From assembly GCA_002400845.2 (NCBI GenBank), contig NVRK02000010.1, positions 1-56,495 on the forward strand: a stretch of 56,495 bases of DNA, read 5' to 3'. Positions within the stretch are counted from its first letter, which is position 1; each line of letters begins with the position of its first letter. The translations under genes and the position numbers were made by a program. The DNA is from Hyphomicrobiales bacterium (GTDB lineage: Bacteria; Pseudomonadota; Alphaproteobacteria; Rhizobiales; Rhizobiaceae). The notes under the pieces were generated by a model, which was given only the letters and a program-made list of their open reading frames with translations, ran no database searches and had not been told where the DNA came from. Below are positions 18,316-28,811 of this stretch, piece by piece.

Positions 18316-18353
18316 CTGTTTTTCAGTTAACTATTTGATTTATTTATTGAATT

Positions 18354-18385
18354 GGGCGTTTTCATACATTTGAGACGCCCTTTTT
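18354..18385 (+). terminator. Intrinsic terminator after rho
   Basis: GGGCGT (18354-18359) pairs with ACGCCC (18375-18380) and is followed by TTTTT, 38 bases after the rho stop. It is a good Rho-independent terminator shape. Confidence 0.8.
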
Positions 18386-18436
18386 GTATTTTGTGATTGA
18401 TTCGGTATCGTAATTAATTATTAACCATACAACACC

Positions 18437-18452
18437 TGATTCACGTGAAACT
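18437..18452. other. parS-like site 1 (14 of 16), upstream of mnmE
   Basis: TGATTCACGTGAAACT matches the bacterial parS consensus TGTTTCACGTGAAACA at 14 of 16 positions, with the central TTCACGTGAAAC intact. It lies 17 bases before the mnmE ATG and about 5 kb from parAB. Confidence 0.8.
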
Positions 18453-18468
18453 TTAGGCGGTCATTTTA

Positions 18469-19797
18469 ATGGTTTCGATAGATACTATTTATGCATTATC
18501 GAGTGGCGGTTTGCCAAGTGGTGTTGCTGTTATTAGATTATCAGGTGAACAGTCTCGCAGTGTTGTTAAATCAATTATTGGTAGCGTGCCACCTTTAAGA
18601 AAAGCCGTTTTAAAAGATTTATCTAATCCCTTTGATAAAATCGTCATTGATCGTGGTCTGGTGCTTTGGTTCGAAGGTCCTAATAGTTTTACGGGGGAAG
18701 ACTGTGTAGAATTCCATCTTCATGGTGGTAGGGCAGTAGTTTCAGCTTTCTTAGAATTATTAAGTAAATTTGATAATTGTCGTTTGGCCGAGCAAGGTGA
18801 ATTTTCTAAACGAGCTTTTGAGAATGGTAAATTTGATTTAACTGAAATTGAAGGTCTAAGTGATCTTTTGGCAGCTGAGACTGAGCAACAACGTATTCAG
18901 GCTGTTAATTTATCATCTGGTAAATTGCGTAAACAGTTGGAAGAATGGCGTAGCATTATAGTTAAATCTCGTGCTTTGATCGAAGCAGAATTAGATTTTT
19001 CAGATGAAGAGGATGTTCCAGGATCTGTTTCAGATCAGGTTTGGTCTTCAATTTCTACTCTGTCTAAAGAAATAAGTCTTTTCTTAGATGATAATAATAG
19101 AGGCGAAATTATAAGAGATGGTTTTCGTGTCGTTTTAATGGGAGCCCCTAATTCTGGAAAATCTAGTCTGTTGAATGCCTTTGCCAAAAGAGATGTGGCT
19201 ATTGTCAGTGATGAAGCTGGTACTACTCGTGATATGATTGAGGTCAGTCTGAATATCTCTGGCTTTAATGTTATTATTACCGATACCGCTGGTATTAGAG
19301 AAACACAGAGCAAAGTTGAACTAGAAGGTATTAGACGCGCCAATGTTGCAGGTTCAAATGCTAATTTAATTTATTGGCTATCTCCTATGAATGAAGATTT
19401 GTTAGAACCTGAACTCGAATTTGTTTCTAATGTTGATTGTGTTGTAGTGAATACAAAATCTGATACGTATTCTGATTTTGTTCCTGCCAATGGTTCATTA
19501 GTCTGCAATACTATTTTACCCGATGGTATTGATAGAGTCATTTTTCATCTAACCAATTATATCGGCAAAAATCTTATTTCTACTGATAATAGTCTTTTAA
19601 CTAGGGAGCGACACAGGCTAGAATTATTATCATGTGTCAGTGCGTTAGATAAATCTATTTCGATGGTAGATTTTGACATCACCTTAAGAGCTGAAGAGTT
19701 GCGCTTAGCCAGCGAACATATCGGACGTATTACAGGTAGAATTGATGTTGAAGAATTATTGGATGTAATTTTCTCTGAATTTTGTGTTGGTAAATGA
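18469..19797 (+). CDS. mnmE: tRNA uridine-5-carboxymethylaminomethyl GTPase MnmE
   Basis: With MnmG it modifies wobble U34 of certain tRNAs, using folate and FAD. The N-terminal folate-binding domain has SGGLPSGVAVIRLSG. The inserted G domain has GAPNSGKSSLLNAF (P-loop), DEAGTTRDMIE, DTAGIRET and NTKSD. The C-terminal FCVGK carries the catalytic Cys and is the exact end. 442 residues. parS-like sites flank it on both sides, one overlapping its stop codon. Confidence 0.97.
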   Translation: MVSIDTIYALSSGGLPSGVAVIRLSGEQSRSVVKSIIGSVPPLRKAVLKDLSNPFDKIVIDRGLVLWFEGPNSFTGEDCVEFHLHGGRAVVSAFLELLSKFDNCRLAEQGEFSKRAFENGKFDLTEIEGLSDLLAAETEQQRIQAVNLSSGKLRKQLEEWRSIIVKSRALIEAELDFSDEEDVPGSVSDQVWSSISTLSKEISLFLDDNNRGEIIRDGFRVVLMGAPNSGKSSLLNAFAKRDVAIVSDEAGTTRDMIEVSLNISGFNVIITDTAGIRETQSKVELEGIRRANVAGSNANLIYWLSPMNEDLLEPELEFVSNVDCVVVNTKSDTYSDFVPANGSLVCNTILPDGIDRVIFHLTNYIGKNLISTDNSLLTRERHRLELLSCVSALDKSISMVDFDITLRAEELRLASEHIGRITGRIDVEELLDVIFSEFCVGK

Positions 19798-19810
19798 TTC
19801 ACGTGAAACT
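19795..19810. other. parS-like site 2 (14 of 16), overlapping the mnmE stop
   Basis: TGATTCACGTGAAACT, identical to the copy upstream of mnmE. Its first three bases are the mnmE TGA stop codon. It matches the parS consensus at 14 of 16 positions. Confidence 0.82.
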
Positions 19811-19838
19811 AATCTAGATTTCACCCATAAAAGAAGGG

Positions 19839-19854
19839 TGTTTCACGTGAAACA
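19839..19854. other. Perfect parS centromere site
   Basis: TGTTTCACGTGAAACA is the exact 16-base palindromic parS consensus bound by ParB/Spo0J. It lies in the mnmE-mnmG gap, 28 bases after the second parS-like site, about 3.7 kb from parB and 4.5 kb from the putative origin. Confidence 0.96.
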
Positions 19855-19930
19855 ATTTCGCAACCGATTCTTTTAAACTACACTCTTTACCAATGTTGAG
19901 CATTAGCGTATGGACTCGCAAATGGTGATT

Positions 19931-19963
19931 ATTCTGAAATGTTTTGCAATGTCCTCTCAGAAT
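19931..19963 (+). repeat. Inverted repeat in the mnmG leader
   Basis: ATTCTGA (19931-19937) and TCAGAAT (19957-19963) are exact complements around 19 bases, 51 bases before the mnmG ATG. No T-run follows. The role is unknown. Confidence 0.3.
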
Positions 19964-20014
19964 AGATCAATTCCCTACTAAGTATGTGGCGCATCAAGAA
20001 AATAAAGTGACTTT

Positions 20015-21925
20015 ATGTATAATCTAAATCAAAAAAAATACGATGTTATTGTTATTGGTGGTGGCCATGCAGGTACTGAAGCCGCAGCGGCTTCTGCTCG
20101 AATGGGAGCCGATACAGCGCTTGTAACGCATAAAAGAGATACAATAGGTGTTATGTCTTGTAATCCAGCCATTGGCGGCTTGGGGAAGGGGCATTTGGTT
20201 CGTGAGATAGATGCGCTAGATGGTCTTATGGGACATGTGGCAGATCAAGGTGGCATTCAGTTTAGATTGCTTAATCGCAGAAAGGGTCCAGCAGTTCGTG
20301 GCCCTAGAACACAAGCCGATCGCAAACTTTATCGTCAAGCAATGCAGAATTCGATTAATTCTATATCTAATTTAGAAGTAATTGAAGCGAGTGTGGAAGA
20401 CCTCATTTTAAAGAATGGACGTGTAGAGGGTGTAATACTTGCCGATGGTACAGAACTGCTTTGTGGCGCAGTTGTTCTTACAACAGGGACTTTTTTACGG
20501 GGTCTGATACATATTGGTACTAAAAAAATTCCAGCGGGAAGAATGGGTGAAGCGCCTTCCGTGGGTTTGTCAAATACGCTTGAAAAAGCAGAGTTTGTAT
20601 TGGCTAGGCTTAAAACTGGAACACCAGCACGGTTGAGCAGTAAGACAATCAATTGGTCTATTTTAGAAATGCAGCCAGCTGATGCGTCTCCAATTCCATT
20701 TTCTACAATGACGGAAAAAATCTTAAATCCGCAAATAGAGTGTGGCATTACTAGAACTACTGCTGAAACTCATAAAATTATTTCTGACAATATTCTAAAG
20801 TCGGCAATGTATTCTGGACAAATTGAAGGGGTAGGGCCGCGTTATTGTCCATCTGTTGAAGATAAGATTGTAAAGTTTGCAGATAAAGACAGTCATCAAA
20901 TATTTTTAGAGCCTGAAGGGTTGGACGATGATACGGTTTACCCCAATGGAATCTCCACATCTTTACCAGAAGATGTTCAAGAAGCCTTTATAAAAACAAT
21001 TCCAGGACTAGAAGATGTAACAATTCTACAGCCTGGGTATGCAATTGAATATGACCATGTTGATCCGCGCGAATTGTTACAAACTCTGGAAAGCCGTAAA
21101 ATCGAAGGTTTTTTCTTAGCTGGACAAATAAATGGCACAACTGGCTATGAAGAAGCTGCGGCTCAAGGGCTGGTAGCTGGGTTAAATGCGGCGCGCAAGG
21201 TTGCTGGGGGCGAGGCAATTACCTTTAGTCGAACCGACAGCTATATTGGTGTTATGATTGATGATTTAACAACGCGAGGTGTTGTTGAGCCATATCGTAT
21301 GTTTACATCGCGAGCTGAATATAGATTGAGCCTTCGTGCAGATAATGCAGATCAACGTTTAACACCAAAAGGTTTGGCTATCGGCTGTGTAGGATCGAAG
21401 CGTAGAGATCATTTTACTGCGAAGCTTGAAAAATTAATTGCGGGTACACAGCAATTGAAATCTTTAAATCTTACACCGCAAGAAGCAGGTGAAAAGGGAA
21501 TAAAGATAAATCAAGATGGTGTACGTCGTTCGGCTTATGATTTGTTGTCTTATAATGATATTTCATTAGAGTGCCTTCAAAAGGTTTGGCCTGAATTGAA
21601 TGACTTAAAGGCTGATATTTCGGAGCAATTAGAAATTGAAGCTTCTTATGCTGTCTATTTAAAAAGGCAGGAAGCAGATATTAAGGCGCTTAAGAAAGAA
21701 GAAAGCAAAATCATTCCAGTAGATTTTGATTATGAAATTCTTTCGGGTCTATCAAATGAGTTGAAGCAAAAATTATTGTTGGCAAGGCCAAATAATTTGG
21801 GACAGGCTTCTCGCGTAGATGGTATGACGCCGGCTGCCTTAACATTAATTTTGGCGCATTTGCGAAAAGCACAACAAGCGACTAGCCGTAAAAAGTCCAG
21901 TAACGCTAAGATGGGTTCAATGTAA
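20015..21925 (+). CDS. mnmG: tRNA uridine-5-carboxymethylaminomethyl synthesis enzyme MnmG
   Basis: FAD enzyme partner of MnmE in tRNA U34 modification. The FAD motif is [17 protein letters not shown]. Family blocks [52 protein letters not shown] and [13 protein letters not shown] are all present. 636 residues, typical. The C-terminal MnmE- and tRNA-binding helices end in a Lys/Ser-rich tail. It ends 3 bases before the rsmG ATG. Confidence 0.97.
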   Translation: MYNLNQKKYDVIVIGGGHAGTEAAAASARMGADTALVTHKRDTIGVMSCNPAIGGLGKGHLVREIDALDGLMGHVADQGGIQFRLLNRRKGPAVRGPRTQADRKLYRQAMQNSINSISNLEVIEASVEDLILKNGRVEGVILADGTELLCGAVVLTTGTFLRGLIHIGTKKIPAGRMGEAPSVGLSNTLEKAEFVLARLKTGTPARLSSKTINWSILEMQPADASPIPFSTMTEKILNPQIECGITRTTAETHKIISDNILKSAMYSGQIEGVGPRYCPSVEDKIVKFADKDSHQIFLEPEGLDDDTVYPNGISTSLPEDVQEAFIKTIPGLEDVTILQPGYAIEYDHVDPRELLQTLESRKIEGFFLAGQINGTTGYEEAAAQGLVAGLNAARKVAGGEAITFSRTDSYIGVMIDDLTTRGVVEPYRMFTSRAEYRLSLRADNADQRLTPKGLAIGCVGSKRRDHFTAKLEKLIAGTQQLKSLNLTPQEAGEKGIKINQDGVRRSAYDLLSYNDISLECLQKVWPELNDLKADISEQLEIEASYAVYLKRQEADIKALKKEESKIIPVDFDYEILSGLSNELKQKLLLARPNNLGQASRVDGMTPAALTLILAHLRKAQQATSRKKSSNAKMGSM

Positions 21926-21928
21926 TTG

Positions 21929-22585
21929 ATGCAGGACTATATGCCTTCGGACAAAGAACTTTCTTTGCTTAATTCGATTTATCCATTGGAGGATAGCGTT
22001 TTAGAAAAACTCTCCACTTATCATCGTATATTGGTGCAATGGCAAAAGAAAACTAATCTTGTTGCTCCCTCTACTTTGCAATTTTTTTGGCAACGTCATG
22101 TTGCCGACAGCTTGCAGATTTTAGCATTGTATCCAAAAATTAAATATTGGACAGATATTGGCAGTGGTGGTGGTTTCCCAGGTTTAATTTTGGCGATAAT
22201 ACTGGGTCATCAATATTTAGAGCCAGATTCTTGTAACGTGAATTTGGTGGAGAGCATTCAGAAAAAGTGTGTGTTCTTACGCAAAGTGGCAAATGAAACA
22301 AATGCTGCGGCAAAAATACACGTTAAAAGAATTGAGTCGGCATCGAAACAATTTGAAGAGGCCGAAGCGGTATCCGCTAGAGCATTAGCGTCGCTGGAAA
22401 AGTTATTGAATTTGACAGAAGGCCATATTATTGGGCCGCGCTTTGCAGCTTTTCATAAAGGGCGTGATTATCAGCGCGAGATTGAAGAATGCAATGGAAA
22501 ATGGAATTTCGATCTGGTAGTACACAAGAGTAAAATTGATGTGGAATCGGTTATCTTAGAAGTTCGAAATGCAGTTCGCATTTAG
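21929..22585 (+). CDS. rsmG: 16S rRNA m7G527 methyltransferase RsmG
   Basis: SAM-dependent methylation of G527 of 16S rRNA. The SAM motif is WTDIGSGGGFPGL, followed by NLVESIQKKCVFLRKV and VSARALASLEKLL. About 218 residues. The stop of mnmG is followed by TTG then ATG; I take the ATG at 21929 as more likely. Conserved mnmG-rsmG-parA-parB order. Confidence 0.95.
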   Translation: MQDYMPSDKELSLLNSIYPLEDSVLEKLSTYHRILVQWQKKTNLVAPSTLQFFWQRHVADSLQILALYPKIKYWTDIGSGGGFPGLILAIILGHQYLEPDSCNVNLVESIQKKCVFLRKVANETNAAAKIHVKRIESASKQFEEAEAVSARALASLEKLLNLTEGHIIGPRFAAFHKGRDYQREIEECNGKWNFDLVVHKSKIDVESVILEVRNAVRI

Positions 22586-22626
22586 ATCACATGAAGATAA
22601 CTGAAAGATTAGGCGGGTAGAGTAGC

Positions 22627-23433
22627 ATGGGTAGCAAAACAACTGCGCGCGTTTTGACAATTGCCAACCAAAAGGGTGGCGTTGGTAAAACGACTACAGC
22701 AATTAACCTTGCAACAGCGCTTGCCGCTATAGGTAAAAAGGTTTTGATAATCGATCTTGATCCGCAAGGTAATGCGAGTACAGGTTTGGGTATTGAGCGT
22801 AAAGAACGCAAAATCTCAACAAGCGATATGATACGCGGTGAAGCAACTTTAGAGCAGACGGTTATAGCAACTGCTGTGCCAAATTTATATGTGTCGACAT
22901 CGACACTGGATTTACTTGGCATTGAAATGGAAATTGCTAATGATTCGGATCGTGCGTTTAAACTTAAAAAAGCAATAGAGGAATATAATCCTATGTCGTT
23001 CGATTATATATTGATCGATTGCCCGCCTTCTTTGAATCTACTTACGATAAATGCAATGGCTGCTGCGCATGCATTGTTGGTGCCATTGCAAACTGAATTT
23101 TTCGCACTTGAAGGTTTAAGCCAACTTTTAGAAACGATGAGAGAAGTGCAAACGAGTGTTAATTCTGAATTAGAATTACATGGCATCATTTTGACAATGT
23201 TTGACAAGCGCAATAATCTTGCGAGCCAAGTTGAAAGCGATGTTCGCGAATTTATGGGTGAAAAAGTTTATAAGACAGTTATTCCTCGTAATGTTCGTTT
23301 ATCGGAAGCACCTTCACATGGTAAACCTGCTATTTTGTATGATATCAAGTGTTCTGGAAGCCAGGCATATTTACAATTGGCGTCAGAAATAATTCGTAAA
23401 GAAAACAGAATAGCGGAAGCTAAGCAATTATAA
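22627..23433 (+). CDS. parA: Chromosome partitioning ATPase ParA
   Basis: Deviant Walker ATPase that forms the nucleoid gradient pulling ParB-parS complexes. The P-loop is NQKGGVGKTTTAINLA, with the deviant signature lysine; IDLDPQGNASTGLG and IDCPPSLNLLTINAMAA follow. 268 residues, the small chromosomal type without an N-terminal HTH. It lies 41 bases after rsmG and 70 bases before parB. Confidence 0.96.
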   Translation: MGSKTTARVLTIANQKGGVGKTTTAINLATALAAIGKKVLIIDLDPQGNASTGLGIERKERKISTSDMIRGEATLEQTVIATAVPNLYVSTSTLDLLGIEMEIANDSDRAFKLKKAIEEYNPMSFDYILIDCPPSLNLLTINAMAAAHALLVPLQTEFFALEGLSQLLETMREVQTSVNSELELHGIILTMFDKRNNLASQVESDVREFMGEKVYKTVIPRNVRLSEAPSHGKPAILYDIKCSGSQAYLQLASEIIRKENRIAEAKQL

Positions 23434-23503
23434 TTTTAATTGGGTAATTGGCCTAGCTGAATAAAGATAGCGATTTTGCATATACTATATTAGGAGATTA
23501 TCC

Positions 23504-24448
23504 ATGGCAGATGATGGATCAAAAAGACGTTTGGGTAGAGGGCTTGCAGCATTAATTGGCGAAATGGATCAGCCAATAAGCAGTGAAAATATTTCAAATG
23601 TTAAAGTGTCTAAAGACGTTGAATCTAATGTAAATTCAGACCGCAGTGTTCCTGTTGAGCACATACGTCAAAACCCAAACAATCCTAGGCGTACTTTTTC
23701 TGATGAACATTTAGATGACCTAGCGCGTTCAATTGCTGAACATGGCATTGTGCAACCAATCTTGGTTCGTCCAGTTGCATCTACTTCTGGTGGTGAAGAT
23801 TTAGGCGGTGCAAAATACGAAATTATTGCGGGTGAACGTCGTTGGCGCGCCGCTCAAAAAGCCAAACTGCACGAAATTCCAATTATCATTCGCGATGTGG
23901 ATGATAAACAAGCGCTTGAATTGGCGATTATTGAGAATGTTCAACGTGCTGATCTAAACCCAGTTGAAGAAGCTTTAGGTTATCAGCAATTGATTGATGA
24001 ATACGATTATTCACAAAATGACTTAGGTACTGCAATTGGTAAGAGCCGTAGCCATGTGGCAAATACTTTGCGTTTGCTAAAGTTACCGGAAAAAGTTCAA
24101 AAATTTGTAACCGTTGGCTCGCTTTCAGCTGGTCATGCGCGTGCATTAATTACCAGTACTACACCAGAAGAATTAGCAGATCGTATTATTAAAGAAGGTC
24201 TTTCTGTACGTCAGATTGAGGTGTTGGTTCAAAAGCAATTGGAAGCGCCGAAAGGTGATAAAGCACCTGAAACGAAATCTTTGGATTTTAAAAGTGCTGA
24301 CATAAAAGCGTTGGAACAACAGATAGAAGATGCTTTGGGTCTAAAAATTGATATTCGTAATAAGTCAAATAATAAGGGCGAGTTTCGGGTAAAATATAAA
24401 AACCTTGAGCAATTAGAAGAAATTTGTGATCGTTTATTAAAGCGCTAA
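23504..24448 (+). CDS. parB: Chromosome partitioning protein ParB
   Basis: parS-binding CTPase that spreads along DNA. The N-terminal ParA-activating motif is RRLGRGLAALIGE. The CTPase domain has the C-motif GERRWRAAQKA and ENVQRADLNPVEEA. The HTH is IGKSRSHVANTLRLLKLP. The C-terminal dimer domain ends at residue 314. The AGGAG binding site is about 9 bases before the ATG. Its likely targets, three parS-like sites, are 3.6-5 kb upstream. Confidence 0.97.
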   Translation: MADDGSKRRLGRGLAALIGEMDQPISSENISNVKVSKDVESNVNSDRSVPVEHIRQNPNNPRRTFSDEHLDDLARSIAEHGIVQPILVRPVASTSGGEDLGGAKYEIIAGERRWRAAQKAKLHEIPIIIRDVDDKQALELAIIENVQRADLNPVEEALGYQQLIDEYDYSQNDLGTAIGKSRSHVANTLRLLKLPEKVQKFVTVGSLSAGHARALITSTTPEELADRIIKEGLSVRQIEVLVQKQLEAPKGDKAPETKSLDFKSADIKALEQQIEDALGLKIDIRNKSNNKGEFRVKYKNLEQLEEICDRLLKR

Positions 24449-24464
24449 GTTACAATAATTCAAT

Positions 24465-25496
24465 CTAACGCCTGCTTGCCTCTAATGTGAGGGCAAGTAG
24501 ATTTGTTCCAGCGATTGCGGCACCAAGATCTGGGTTTGCGCGTGCGTCAAAAGATGCTTTGTTAAGTCGTGTCATTGCTTTCGAAAGATTTTGGATAGGC
24601 CATTTGGTTATGGCTCGTGAAACAAGACTTTGTCTAGCAAAATGTATTGGCGGTCTAGCGCCTTTTACCAAAGATGCTGCTGGGATGCGATCATATTCCA
24701 TTTTTCCGCGCATTTCGTGCAAGGTTTGAAAATGGCGCAATGTAAAGATCAACAACATGTCAGGTGAAATTCCAGAAACCAAAACGCGGTGAAGATTTTC
24801 TTGTAGTGCATTCATATCACCCGTCGCAACTGCATCAATCACATCATTCGTGTCTAATTGAGATGCATCACCAACAATATCACGAATGTCATCTTGCGTG
24901 ACACTTCCTTGCTCATGGCAATATAATGCAAGTTTGCGCAATTCATTTCGGCTTGCCATGCGGTCACCACCTAAGAGTGGCTTCAACATGGATATTGTTT
25001 CACGGTCAATGCTAAGATTTTTTTCAACGATCTCTTGATTGATTATCATTTCAATTGCTTTGTCGTTGTCTTGATAACAAGGAAGCGCAATACCAGTTTT
25101 TGATTTTTCAAATGCAGTTCTAAGACCTGCCGAGCGCGCTAAATCTCCAGCTTCTACTATTATCCAAGCGTCTTGTGGCGCATTTGCCAAAATTGGCTTT
25201 ACGGCATCTGCTAAATTTCTGCGGGTTGATCCACTCACTCGAATAAGTCGTTCTCCGCCAAACATGCCAACAGTAAATGCTTCATCTGCCAGCCGAGATT
25301 TATCAGCGGCGACATCATCTGCATTTAAACGAATGGTAGAAAAAGGGTCTTTAAGATCAACGCCAGTGTTTTTTGCTAAAATTTCTGCGCGTTCGGTAAC
25401 AAGTCCAATGTCTGGACCATAAAGAAGGATCACACGAAAAGCAGTATCAGGGCGTTCTATAAAACGATCAACCTCATGTGCTTTTTTCGATGCCAT
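24465..25496 (-). CDS. holA: DNA polymerase III delta subunit HolA
   Basis: Clamp-loader subunit that opens the beta ring. The AAA+-like fold lacks a working P-loop, with VILLYGPDIGLVTERAE at the N-terminus. IIVEAGDLARSAGLRTAFEKS and LKPLLGGDRMASRNELRKLALY are typical of alphaproteobacterial HolA. 343 residues. It converges with parB and follows lptE by 4 bases, in the leuS-lptE-holA operon. Confidence 0.94.
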   Translation of the reverse strand: MASKKAHEVDRFIERPDTAFRVILLYGPDIGLVTERAEILAKNTGVDLKDPFSTIRLNADDVAADKSRLADEAFTVGMFGGERLIRVSGSTRRNLADAVKPILANAPQDAWIIVEAGDLARSAGLRTAFEKSKTGIALPCYQDNDKAIEMIINQEIVEKNLSIDRETISMLKPLLGGDRMASRNELRKLALYCHEQGSVTQDDIRDIVGDASQLDTNDVIDAVATGDMNALQENLHRVLVSGISPDMLLIFTLRHFQTLHEMRGKMEYDRIPAASLVKGARPPIHFARQSLVSRAITKWPIQNLSKAMTRLNKASFDARANPDLGAAIAGTNLLALTLEASRR

Positions 25497-25500
25497 TAAA

Positions 25501-26028
25501 TTAATTATTCAGATCAGCGGCAATTGCAAATCTAATTTGTTCTGCAACGGCTTTTGCAGATCTATTTTCGGCATCGCGTTTAGCGCGTTCGTTGGCAAAA
25601 CTTTGTGAAGTTTGATCGTAAGAAGCAGATGCTGAACGTGTTCCACGATAAACAATGTTCTTTTTAGAAATGTCGTATAATTCGTAACTTACTGTCGTTA
25701 AGACAATTCCAGCCGTTTTCCCCGTTGCATCAATACGCGATGCAGAAGTTGATGCGTTTGAGCTCACTCTAATTCTTAATTCAAAAGTTGGGTTTAAAGG
25801 CGTTGTGCCATTGCTGAGTAGAAATATAAGGCGATTTCTAACTTGTTGACCACTTCTGGTGTCGACGTGAGCCACAGAAATCAAAGAAAGTGCAGTGTTG
25901 GAGGCTCCTACATCCCCATTAGGAGACGTATAAAGTGGCTGACAAGCCGAAAGCATCAATATAAAGCCAGCAGAACAGGCAATAATTAATTTATGAAACT
26001 GTAAAACCTGCAACTTCATCATTTTCAT
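25501..26028 (-). CDS. lptE: LPS-assembly lipoprotein LptE
   Basis: Outer-membrane lipoprotein that plugs the LptD channel and helps insert lipopolysaccharide. A signal peptide with lipobox LSAC puts the lipidated Cys at residue 29, followed by QPLY as in most LptE proteins. The rest is a small alpha/beta domain with a basic helix at the end. Sequence conservation is low in this family. The call rests on the lipobox, the size and the leuS-lptE-holA order. Confidence 0.87.
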   Translation of the reverse strand: MKMMKLQVLQFHKLIIACSAGFILMLSACQPLYTSPNGDVGASNTALSLISVAHVDTRSGQQVRNRLIFLLSNGTTPLNPTFELRIRVSSNASTSASRIDATGKTAGIVLTTVSYELYDISKKNIVYRGTRSASASYDQTSQSFANERAKRDAENRSAKAVAEQIRFAIAADLNN

Positions 26029-26069
26029 CGCTTAATACCCTAGCTTACTAATTGTATTTGAATTCAAAA

Positions 26070-28676
26070 TTAGATTACCACATTTACGATTCGTTTTGGA
26101 ACCACGATAATCTTTTTAGGTTCTTGTCCGTCTAAAAACTTCTTTACCACATCTAAACTAAGTGTTGCTGAAATAATATCATCCTTACTTGCATCGGCAG
26201 AGACTGTAATGTCAGCTTTCTTTTTACCGTTAATTTGAACGGGCATCGTTAGTTCATTTTCTGTGACGAGACTTTCTTCAAAATCAGGCCATTTAGTGGT
26301 CGCCACCATATCTTTTTTGTCTAAGAGTACCCAGCATTCTTCAGCTAAGTGCGGCATCATAGGCGCAAACATTAAAATGAATTTTTCAACTGCATCTATG
26401 GTAGCTTGTGTTAATTCAACATCGGCTTTGCCTTGACCAATTTGGGTAAGTGGATTGGCTAAAGTGTTTAGTAATTCATACAAACGAGCTACTGCTTTAT
26501 TGAAGGATAAATTCTCTAAATCTTCTCCAATTGATTTTACAGTTTTATGGGCCGCTATTGAAATATCTAAAGCTTTACCTTTTGCACCTGGTTTGGCAGT
26601 AATATTTTTCATGTTCTGATGGGCTTCAGATAACAAGCGCCATACACGTTGAACAAATCTATGTGTTCCTTCAACGCCAGATTCAGTCCAAATAACATCG
26701 CGTTCAGGCGGCGAGTCAGAAAGCATGAAGAAACGCGCAGTATCAGCGCCGTAGCTTTCAATAATATCGTCTGGGTCTACAACATTCTTTTTAGACTTGG
26801 ACATTTTTTCAATGTTGCCAATGATAATTGGTGACCCATCTTCAAGCAGCGTTGCTACACGTTTACCGTCTTCTTCTTCAATCTTAATTTCAGCAGGTGT
26901 TATCCAGCCTTCAGAATTTTTATAAGTTTCATGAACAACCATGCCTTGGGTGAACAATCCTTTGAAAGGTTCTTTTACATTTAAATGACCTGTTTCACAC
27001 ATCGCGCGCGAAAAGAACCTAGAATATAAAAGGTGTAGAATTGCGTGTTCAATACCACCAATATATTGATCTACCGCTAACCAGTCATTAGCAACTTTTG
27101 GATCTGTTGGATTGTCTTCCCTAGGTGCTGTGAAACGTGCAAAATACCATGACGAATCTACAAATGTATCCATCGTATCAGTTTCGCGCGTAGCTTTTTT
27201 ACCGCAAGCTGGGCAATCAACATGGCGCCAAGTTGGGTGGCGGTCCAGCGGATTACCAGGTTTGTCAAAATCAACATCCTCTGGCAAAATTACTGGCATG
27301 TCAGATTTTGGAACCGGCACCTCACCACAATCTTCACAATGAATTACAGGAATTGGGCAACCCCAATAACGCTGTCGAGAAATCCCCCAATCGCGAAGAC
27401 GGAATTGTTCTTTGGCTTTACCAATGTTGTTTTCTTCTGCCCATGCTATTGTTTTTGTAATTGCTTCTTCGCCAGTTGCAATATCAAGTCCAGTTGGTTG
27501 GTTTATCCAACGTACCTTTTCAGATTTTGGCGGTAGGAAGGCTGTATTTTCTTCTGATTTAGTACCTTCATCCAAAGCTTCAAAGGTAGCAATGATTGGT
27601 AATTCATATTTAATTGCAAAATCATAATCACGCTGATCGTGGGCAGGGCAACCAAAAACAGCGCCAGTACCGTAATCCATTAAAATGAAATTTGCGACCC
27701 AAACAGAAAGTGTTTGATCTGGATATAATGGGTGTTGAACTTTTAAGCCTGTATCAAACCCACGTTTTTCAGCAGTTTCCAATTCTTCTGCTGTTGTGCC
27801 CATACGGCGCACATCCACGCAGAAATCGGATAATTCTTGATTTGTTTGTGCTAATTGTTTTGCAATTGGGTGTTCTGGGGCAATGCCGATGAATGAAGCG
27901 CCAGCCAAAGTGTCGGGACGGGTTGTAAATGTTTCAATCGTAGAAATATTGCCTAAGCTTTGCGTTAGATTAAACGATAATTCTAAGCCAACAGATTTAC
28001 CAATCCAGTTTTTCTGCATTAAGCGTACTTTTTCGGGCCAATCTTTAAGGTCATCTAGCGAATCTAGTAGATCTTGATTGTAATTGGTTATTTTAAAAAT
28101 CCACTGGGCTAATTCACGTTGTTCGACCAAAGCACCAGAACGCCAACCACGGCCATCAATTACTTGTTCGTTAGCTAAAACCGTTTGGTCTTCTGGGTCC
28201 CAATTAACTTTAGAAACACGGCGGCCCACCAAACCTTTTGCCATAAAATCAACAAACAACATTTGTTGTCTATGATAATACTCAACATCGCAGGTCGCAA
28301 ATTCTCTAGACCAGTCAATGGAAAGACCCATAGATTTTAATTGTTCGCGCATGGTTGCAATGTTTTGGTAAGTCCATTCTTTTGGATGGACTTTGTTTTT
28401 CATTGCCGCATTTTCAGCCGGCATGCCAAATGCGTCCCAACCCATTGGGTGAAGAACATTAAAACCTTTTGCGCGTTTATATCTAGCAACAACATCACCC
28501 ATTGCATAATTGCGAACGTGGCCCATGTGAATGCGGCCAGATGGATATGCAAACATTTCAAGGACGTAATATTTTTCACCCGGGTCATCATTTTTGGTTT
28601 CGAATAGTTTCTTTTCGTCCCAAACTTGACGCCATTTTGATTCTACAGTTTTAGGATTATAACGTTCACTTGCCAT
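26070..28676 (-). CDS. leuS: Leucyl-tRNA synthetase
   Basis: Charges tRNA-Leu. The class I HIGH-type motif is [14 protein letters not shown] and the KMSKS motif is intact ([11 protein letters not shown]). The editing domain includes [13 protein letters not shown] and the [21 protein letters not shown] loop. The zinc-like insert has two Cys pairs ([15 protein letters not shown]). 868 residues. First gene of leuS-lptE-holA, divergent from yggS. Confidence 0.98.
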   Translation of the reverse strand: MASERYNPKTVESKWRQVWDEKKLFETKNDDPGEKYYVLEMFAYPSGRIHMGHVRNYAMGDVVARYKRAKGFNVLHPMGWDAFGMPAENAAMKNKVHPKEWTYQNIATMREQLKSMGLSIDWSREFATCDVEYYHRQQMLFVDFMAKGLVGRRVSKVNWDPEDQTVLANEQVIDGRGWRSGALVEQRELAQWIFKITNYNQDLLDSLDDLKDWPEKVRLMQKNWIGKSVGLELSFNLTQSLGNISTIETFTTRPDTLAGASFIGIAPEHPIAKQLAQTNQELSDFCVDVRRMGTTAEELETAEKRGFDTGLKVQHPLYPDQTLSVWVANFILMDYGTGAVFGCPAHDQRDYDFAIKYELPIIATFEALDEGTKSEENTAFLPPKSEKVRWINQPTGLDIATGEEAITKTIAWAEENNIGKAKEQFRLRDWGISRQRYWGCPIPVIHCEDCGEVPVPKSDMPVILPEDVDFDKPGNPLDRHPTWRHVDCPACGKKATRETDTMDTFVDSSWYFARFTAPREDNPTDPKVANDWLAVDQYIGGIEHAILHLLYSRFFSRAMCETGHLNVKEPFKGLFTQGMVVHETYKNSEGWITPAEIKIEEEDGKRVATLLEDGSPIIIGNIEKMSKSKKNVVDPDDIIESYGADTARFFMLSDSPPERDVIWTESGVEGTHRFVQRVWRLLSEAHQNMKNITAKPGAKGKALDISIAAHKTVKSIGEDLENLSFNKAVARLYELLNTLANPLTQIGQGKADVELTQATIDAVEKFILMFAPMMPHLAEECWVLLDKKDMVATTKWPDFEESLVTENELTMPVQINGKKKADITVSADASKDDIISATLSLDVVKKFLDGQEPKKIIVVPKRIVNVVI

Positions 28677-28811
28677 GATGTTTCTAACAATTTTTCTTTA
28701 TATTAATTATTGAGCTAATTACGTGATGAAATATACAATTGACTGAATGGACCTTCACCAGATATTAGCTTATTGGTCAACACTTAGTACAATTTTCTAT
28801 TTGTAAATGGA

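Noticed and set aside
20335-20748. 137-codon open frame antisense to mnmG
   Set aside because: Shadow of a strongly conserved gene; no start signal or family likeness.
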